Source: Edaphobacter acidisoli (GTDB lineage Bacteria; Acidobacteriota; Terriglobia; Terriglobales; Acidobacteriaceae). From it: a DNA stretch of 64,000 nt. The position numbers were made by a program, and so were the translations under genes. The notes beneath the pieces are model-generated. The model ran no database searches. It had not been told where the DNA came from and saw only the letters and a program-made list of their open reading frames with translations. Positions 59,995 through 64,000 of this stretch are shown here, piece after piece; position 1 is the stretch's first letter; each line of letters begins with the position of its first letter. Location: NCBI RefSeq assembly GCF_014642855.1, contig NZ_BMJB01000001.1:1860001-1924000 (forward strand), written 5' to 3'.

Positions 59995-62514
59995 ATGCCC
60001 CGCTGGACAAGACGTGACCTGGTCAAAGCAGCCGTAGCCACCTCTGCCGCAGTCATCGGCAACCGTACCCTCCCCGCAGAAGCCACTCCGTCCAGCAGTC
60101 CAACCCACCAGGCCAGCCAACCCGCCGCACCGCCCACCATCGACAACACTCTACGCGAAAACCTGCTCATGGACTTCGGCTGGCGCTTCCATCTCGGCAA
60201 CGCCTGCGACCCCGTCAAAGATTTCAACTTCGGTAAGACCGCCATCATAGGCACCTTCGCCAAATCCGGCGACTCCGGCGGAGCAACCGGCTCTCACTTC
60301 GACGACAGCGCATGGTCACAGATCAATCTGCCCCACGACTGGGCCGTCGATCTCCCTTTCGTACTCGACAACACCCTGGTCTGGACCGGCGGCAAACCAC
60401 TCGGCCGCGCCTACCCCGAAACCAGCATCGGCTGGTATCGCAAGCCCTTCGCCATCCCCGCCTCCGACCTCGGCAAACGCATCCGCATCCGCTTCGACGG
60501 CATCCGCCGCAACGCCCAGGTCTTCATCAACGGCCAGTACCTCGGCCAGGACCCCAGCGGCTACGCTCCTTACGAGTACGACGTCACAGACTTCATCAAC
60601 TACGGCGGCGACAACGTCCTCTGCCTCCGCGTCGACGCGACCCTCAGCGAAGGCTGGTTTTACGAAGGCGCAGGCATCTATCGCCACGTCTGGCTCACCA
60701 AAACCGCGCCAGTCCACATCGCCTCCTGGGGCAACTACGTCCAATCGAGCTTACGCTCCGGCATCACCGGCCCCGCGTCTCTGCGGATCACCTCTGAGAT
60801 CGAAAACGCAACCGGGCAGCCCGCCGACTGCACTGTTCACGCCTCCATCCTCGACCCCAACGGCGAAATCGTCGCCACCGTGCGCTCCAAATCAGCCACC
60901 ATCGCCGCAGCGGCAAACAGCATCGTCGAGATGCAGGCCACCGTCACCCACCCCGAGCTCTGGTCGATCGAGACCCCGCACCTCTACCGTCTCGTCGCCA
61001 CTGTCCTGCTCAACGGCAAACCGGTCGACCAGGACTCAACCACCTTCGGCATCCGCACCACGCGCTTTGATAAGGACGAGGGCTTCTTCATGAACGACAA
61101 GCCCGTCAAAATCAAGGGTACCTGCAACCATCAAGACCATGCCGGCGTCGGCGCCGCCCTTCCCGACCGCCTCCAGTACTACCGCGTCGAGCTCCTGAAA
61201 GGAATGGGCGCCAACGCCTACCGCACCTCCCACAACGCACCAACACCCGAGCTGCTCGACGCCTGCGACCGCCTCGGCATGTTGGTCATGGACGAGACGC
61301 GCGAGTTCTCCTCCAGCCCGCAAGCCCTCGAAGAACTCGAAAGCATGGTCAAGCGCGACCGCAACCACCCCAGCATCATTCTCTGGTCCATCGCCAACGA
61401 GGAGCCGCAGCAGGGCACCGAGCGCGGCGCACGCATGGGCCGCTCCATGATGGAAGCTCTCAACCGCCTCGACACAACCCGCCCCGTCACCGCCGCTATG
61501 AACCACTCCTGGGGCAAAGGCATCTCCGGCGTCGTCGATGTGCAGGGCTTCAACTACAACCTCCCTGACATCGACGCGTTCCACAAGAGCTTCCCGGATC
61601 AGCCAACCGTAGGCTCCGAGACCGCCAGCACTGTCTCCACGCGCGGCATCTACGCCAACGATCCCAAACGAGGCTACGTCGCCGCCTACGACACAGAAAA
61701 ACCCCGCTGGGCCGAGACCGCCGAAGACTGGTGGAAGTTCTACGACCAGCGCGAGTGGCTCTCAGGTGGCTTCGTCTGGACCGGCTTCGACTATCGCGGC
61801 GAACCCACGCCCTACCACCTGCCCTGCATCAGCTCGCACTTCGGCCTCATGGACACCTGCGGCTTCCCCAAGGACAACTACTTCTACTACCACACCTGGT
61901 GGCGCACCGAACCCGCGCTCCATCTCTTCCCGCACTGGAACTGGTCCGGCAAAGAAGGCCAACTTATCGAAGTCTGGTGCTACTCCAATCAGCAAAGCGT
62001 CGAACTCTTCCTCAACGGCAAAAGCCTCGGCTCACAAACCGTCGAAAAAAACGGACACCTCGTCTGGAAGGTGAACTACGCACCCGGTACCATCGAAGCC
62101 CGCGCCTCCTCGAACGGCAAAGTCACACTCGTCGAAAAACGCGAGACCACCGGCCCCGCCGCAAAAATCCAACTCCAGCCCGACCGCACGAAGATCAGCG
62201 CAGACGGCGAAGACGTCTCCGTCATCAACGTCACCATCACCGATGCTCAGGGCCGCATAGTCCCGCTCGCCGACAACAAAGTCACCTTCACCCTCACCGG
62301 CGAAGGCAAAATCATCGGCGTAGGCAACGGCGACCCCAGCAGTTACGAAGCCGACCACGCCACCGCGCGCAGCGCCTTCAATGGCCTCTGCATGTGCATC
62401 GTGCAAGCCTCAAAGACCGCCGGCCCCATCACAATCCAGGCATCTTCATCCAACCTCGAAAGCAGCAACGTCACTATCGAATCCGCCGCAGCAACGCCCC
62501 GACCCAAAATCTAA
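59995..62514 (+). CDS. GH2 family beta-galactosidase, Tat-exported
   Basis: An 839-residue glycoside hydrolase. TRRDLVKAAVATSAAVIG is a twin-arginine leader. The GH2 sugar-binding sandwich (~50-220, INLPHDWAVDLPF, SIGWYRKPFAIP) is followed by an Ig-like domain and the barrel from ~350 (KIKGTCNHQDHAGVG, GANAYRTSHNAP). The acid/base Glu is in ILWSIANEEPQ and the nucleophile Glu in TVGSETAST. Two further beta domains close the protein (DUF4982-like ~620-680, then an Ig-like DGEDVSVINVTI). Beta-galactosidase is likely; other exo-beta-glycosidase activity is possible. AAGGAG precedes the ATG. Confidence 0.9.
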   Translation: MPRWTRRDLVKAAVATSAAVIGNRTLPAEATPSSSPTHQASQPAAPPTIDNTLRENLLMDFGWRFHLGNACDPVKDFNFGKTAIIGTFAKSGDSGGATGSHFDDSAWSQINLPHDWAVDLPFVLDNTLVWTGGKPLGRAYPETSIGWYRKPFAIPASDLGKRIRIRFDGIRRNAQVFINGQYLGQDPSGYAPYEYDVTDFINYGGDNVLCLRVDATLSEGWFYEGAGIYRHVWLTKTAPVHIASWGNYVQSSLRSGITGPASLRITSEIENATGQPADCTVHASILDPNGEIVATVRSKSATIAAAANSIVEMQATVTHPELWSIETPHLYRLVATVLLNGKPVDQDSTTFGIRTTRFDKDEGFFMNDKPVKIKGTCNHQDHAGVGAALPDRLQYYRVELLKGMGANAYRTSHNAPTPELLDACDRLGMLVMDETREFSSSPQALEELESMVKRDRNHPSIILWSIANEEPQQGTERGARMGRSMMEALNRLDTTRPVTAAMNHSWGKGISGVVDVQGFNYNLPDIDAFHKSFPDQPTVGSETASTVSTRGIYANDPKRGYVAAYDTEKPRWAETAEDWWKFYDQREWLSGGFVWTGFDYRGEPTPYHLPCISSHFGLMDTCGFPKDNYFYYHTWWRTEPALHLFPHWNWSGKEGQLIEVWCYSNQQSVELFLNGKSLGSQTVEKNGHLVWKVNYAPGTIEARASSNGKVTLVEKRETTGPAAKIQLQPDRTKISADGEDVSVINVTITDAQGRIVPLADNKVTFTLTGEGKIIGVGNGDPSSYEADHATARSAFNGLCMCIVQASKTAGPITIQASSSNLESSNVTIESAAATPRPKI

Positions 62515-62867
62515 AATGCGGGGCTTGTTTTATTCACTAGCTCTCGGTAGTCCTCACGCGCTGGCGTAAACACATCGAGCACCTCGCTTACCTCGATAGC
62601 GGAGGCCTGGTGCTCGACACCTCCGTCCACAACAAAGCTGTCCCCCGCACGCGCTTCAATCACACGGCCATCCATCTCCGCCCGAATCGCCCCGCTCACT
62701 ACGTACACTAACTGCGTATGCGGATGACTGTGCCGCGTTCCTACCCACCCCTTCTCGAAATAATGGCGCACCAGCATCAGTTGGTTATTATGCGCCAGCA
62801 CCTGCCGTCTCATTCCTTCCTCAGGCGCAAACATTGGCGCATCTTCTGTCTTTACAAAATCACTCAT
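62511..62867 (-). CDS. Small cupin-domain protein
   Basis: A 118-residue single-domain cupin. Motif 1 is WVGTRHSHPHTQLVYVVSG (three histidines plus Gln in the Glu position), motif 2 is ARAGDSFVVDGGVEHQ, so a metal site is intact. Small cupins bind or modify sugars, or act as sensors. It starts 12 bp after the sialidase gene on the same strand and its end overlaps the GH2 end by four bases, which ties it to glycan use. Role unknown. Confidence 0.82.
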   Translation of the reverse strand: MSDFVKTEDAPMFAPEEGMRRQVLAHNNQLMLVRHYFEKGWVGTRHSHPHTQLVYVVSGAIRAEMDGRVIEARAGDSFVVDGGVEHQASAIEVSEVLDVFTPAREDYRELVNKTSPAF

Positions 62868-62879
62868 CGCTCAACCGTA

Positions 62880-64000
62880 TCAGAGAAGCGGCGCTATCTT
62901 TCGCACCATGAAAGCAATGCCGCCTTCATTGCCCAACTCCCACAAAATGCCCAGTCGCCTTTTCGGCATCAGAACAATGTCTGAATATGCACTCGGCCCG
63001 GCATAGAGAACCGTATGCTTAGGCCAGGTTCTCCCTCCGTCCTTACTCACGCTAAGGGTCAGATCCCATCTGTGCTCGCGATCTCCCGCGTTGCTAAACA
63101 GCAGCGCGCGCTCGCCCTTTGCAGGCGAGTAGTCAATCACGCTGCCTTCGCACACAGGATCGGTCAGATCATGGGCAACAAAGGTCGTCTCCCAACTCTG
63201 TGCGCCATCCTTGCTGATCGAAACGATACGCGCACGTGATCTTCCGCTCTGGTCGCGGCTGTTCATCACCACAGTCCCATCCGGCCACTCGGCAGTCGTG
63301 CTCTCATTGCTACCTGGCACATTCACCGCGGCTCCCGCGTGCCAGGTCGCCCCATGGTTGTCGCTGAAGAACGCATTGGCCGCATAACTCTGCCCTTCCG
63401 GCTGAGGCTCACCCTCCGAGTGATACGCAGCGACCACGATACGCCCAGCATGCGGTCCCTCGGTCAGCTCCAGCGCATGTCCTGGCCCTGTCGCGTACGC
63501 CCGCCACACGGTCAACTTGACACTCGTGGTTATCTCGACCGGCGCGGCCCACGTTGTGCCATCATCCACACTCGTGCGATACCACACCCGCCGCGCGCCC
63601 TTACCCTGCATCACCTTCGACTCCGAAGCATTTTCTGTCGTGTAAACAAGAAAGATTCTGCCCTGCGGGTAGCGAGAGTCCATCGTATCGACAACCGGCG
63701 CGGCATTGCCCGCCTTCAGTGTCCCAAACTCGGCAACGGTCTCGATTGACCCCCAGGTTTTTCCGCCGTTGCGGCTCCTGCGCATCACCAGCCGGACATC
63801 GCCGAAATCGCCGCAGCCGTACTTCCGAGCCTCAGCAAAAGCCAGCAGCGTTCCACGAGGCGTCCGTACGATCGCAGGTATCCGAAAACAGGAGTACCCG
63901 CGCGTTCCATTCGCGAAGACCATCTGAGGCTGAGCCGCCGCCTCCGACAATGAGCACACGCAAAGCACCACCGCCAGAAAGAACGCCAGTTTCCAGCTCA
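62880..64000 (-). CDS. Exo-alpha-sialidase (BNR repeat), 5' end cut by window edge
   Basis: A secreted six-bladed sialidase-type enzyme releasing terminal sialic acid. The RIP motif FRIPAIVRTPRGTLLAFAEAR is followed by five Asp-boxes (SRNGGKTW, SVDDGTTW, SDNHGATW, SKDGAQSW, SKDGGRTW). A late glutamate/tyrosine pair lies in VCEGSVIDYS and GPSAYSDIV. The frame runs off the right edge: the last two bases read TG on the minus strand, and the next residues SWKLAFFLAVVLCVCSLSEAAA form a signal peptide, so the ATG probably spans base 64001. Loss is therefore one base only. Same operon as the cupin. Confidence 0.9.
   Translation of the reverse strand, partial: SWKLAFFLAVVLCVCSLSEAAAQPQMVFANGTRGYSCFRIPAIVRTPRGTLLAFAEARKYGCGDFGDVRLVMRRSRNGGKTWGSIETVAEFGTLKAGNAAPVVDTMDSRYPQGRIFLVYTTENASESKVMQGKGARRVWYRTSVDDGTTWAAPVEITTSVKLTVWRAYATGPGHALELTEGPHAGRIVVAAYHSEGEPQPEGQSYAANAFFSDNHGATWHAGAAVNVPGSNESTTAEWPDGTVVMNSRDQSGRSRARIVSISKDGAQSWETTFVAHDLTDPVCEGSVIDYSPAKGERALLFSNAGDREHRWDLTLSVSKDGGRTWPKHTVLYAGPSAYSDIVLMPKRRLGILWELGNEGGIAFMVRKIAPLL

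Overview
The window is a high-GC chromosomal segment with about 45 protein genes, one tRNA gene and several families of non-coding repeats. It most likely comes from an Acidobacteriota genome (class Terriglobia, of the Granulicella/Terriglobus/Edaphobacter kind). The basis is the combination of an Oar-like TonB-dependent receptor with a DUF5666 partner, a BlaI/M56-TonB pair, a CRTAC1-type ASPIC/UnbV protein, a Reg_prop/Y_Y_Y sensor kinase, S53 sedolisin, many carbohydrate enzymes and HSERSEE-type intergenic repeats. No plasmid, prophage or CRISPR features were seen. Placement is inference, because no 16S rRNA gene is present.

Layout. 1-3104: 3' part of an ASPIC/UnbV protein overlapping an amidase. 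3223-12032 (minus): S1-domain protein, DUF4126 membrane protein, dGTPase-type HD hydrolase, secreted TPR protein, purH and pyrD. 12113-14949 (plus): small membrane protein, serS, a small anchored protein and a LolA-like protein. 15054-16768 (minus): BlaI repressor with an M56 protease fused to a TonB C-terminal domain. 17035-18078: thiL. 18319-22513 (minus): Oar-like outer-membrane receptor and DUF5666 protein. 22771-31251: treY-treZ (minus) divergent from treS, a degenerate glycosyltransferase-like protein and an MscS-related membrane protein, apparently a trehalose/osmotic-stress island. 31259-34443 (minus): fucose-type lactonase, zinc dehydrogenase and FucP-like symporter. 34633-36321: sedolisin. 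36379-38054 (minus): xdhC-mocA. 38212-41464 (minus): cysD-cysN-cysH. 41797-41873: tRNA-Pro(CGG), followed 27 nt later by a 558-bp element with ~98-bp inverted ends. 42589-43591 (minus): PadR regulator and a membrane/Ig-like protein. 44023-46970: LysR regulator facing amtB-glnB. 47539-48753: porin. 48823-53157 (minus): marR and two CLC chloride transporters. 53265-57400: sensor kinase, response regulator and a secreted protein. 57520-64000: IclR regulator, alpha-L-fucosidase, GH2 beta-galactosidase, cupin and the 3' part of a sialidase.

How the genes fit together. Fucosidase, GH2 enzyme and sialidase would release fucose, galactose-type sugars and sialic acid outside the cytoplasm; the FucP/dehydrogenase/lactonase operon 25 kb away could take up and oxidise the fucose. 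The sulfate operon encodes an APS-type reductase together with a CysN whose APS-kinase tail is degenerate, so reduction appears to run directly from APS. TreY/TreZ make trehalose from alpha-glucans and TreS interconverts it with maltose, beside a membrane protein of the mechanosensitive class.

The most interesting non-coding content is (i) a set of short hairpin repeats that all begin GTCAT and end near CTG plus T/C-rich bases, (ii) two copies, 25 kb apart, of a ~220-260 bp structured intergenic element, (iii) the inverted-repeat element beside tRNA-Pro, and (iv) clear promoter/operator architectures in front of the blaI, padR and marR genes. All product names come from reading conserved motifs by eye; no database search was run.
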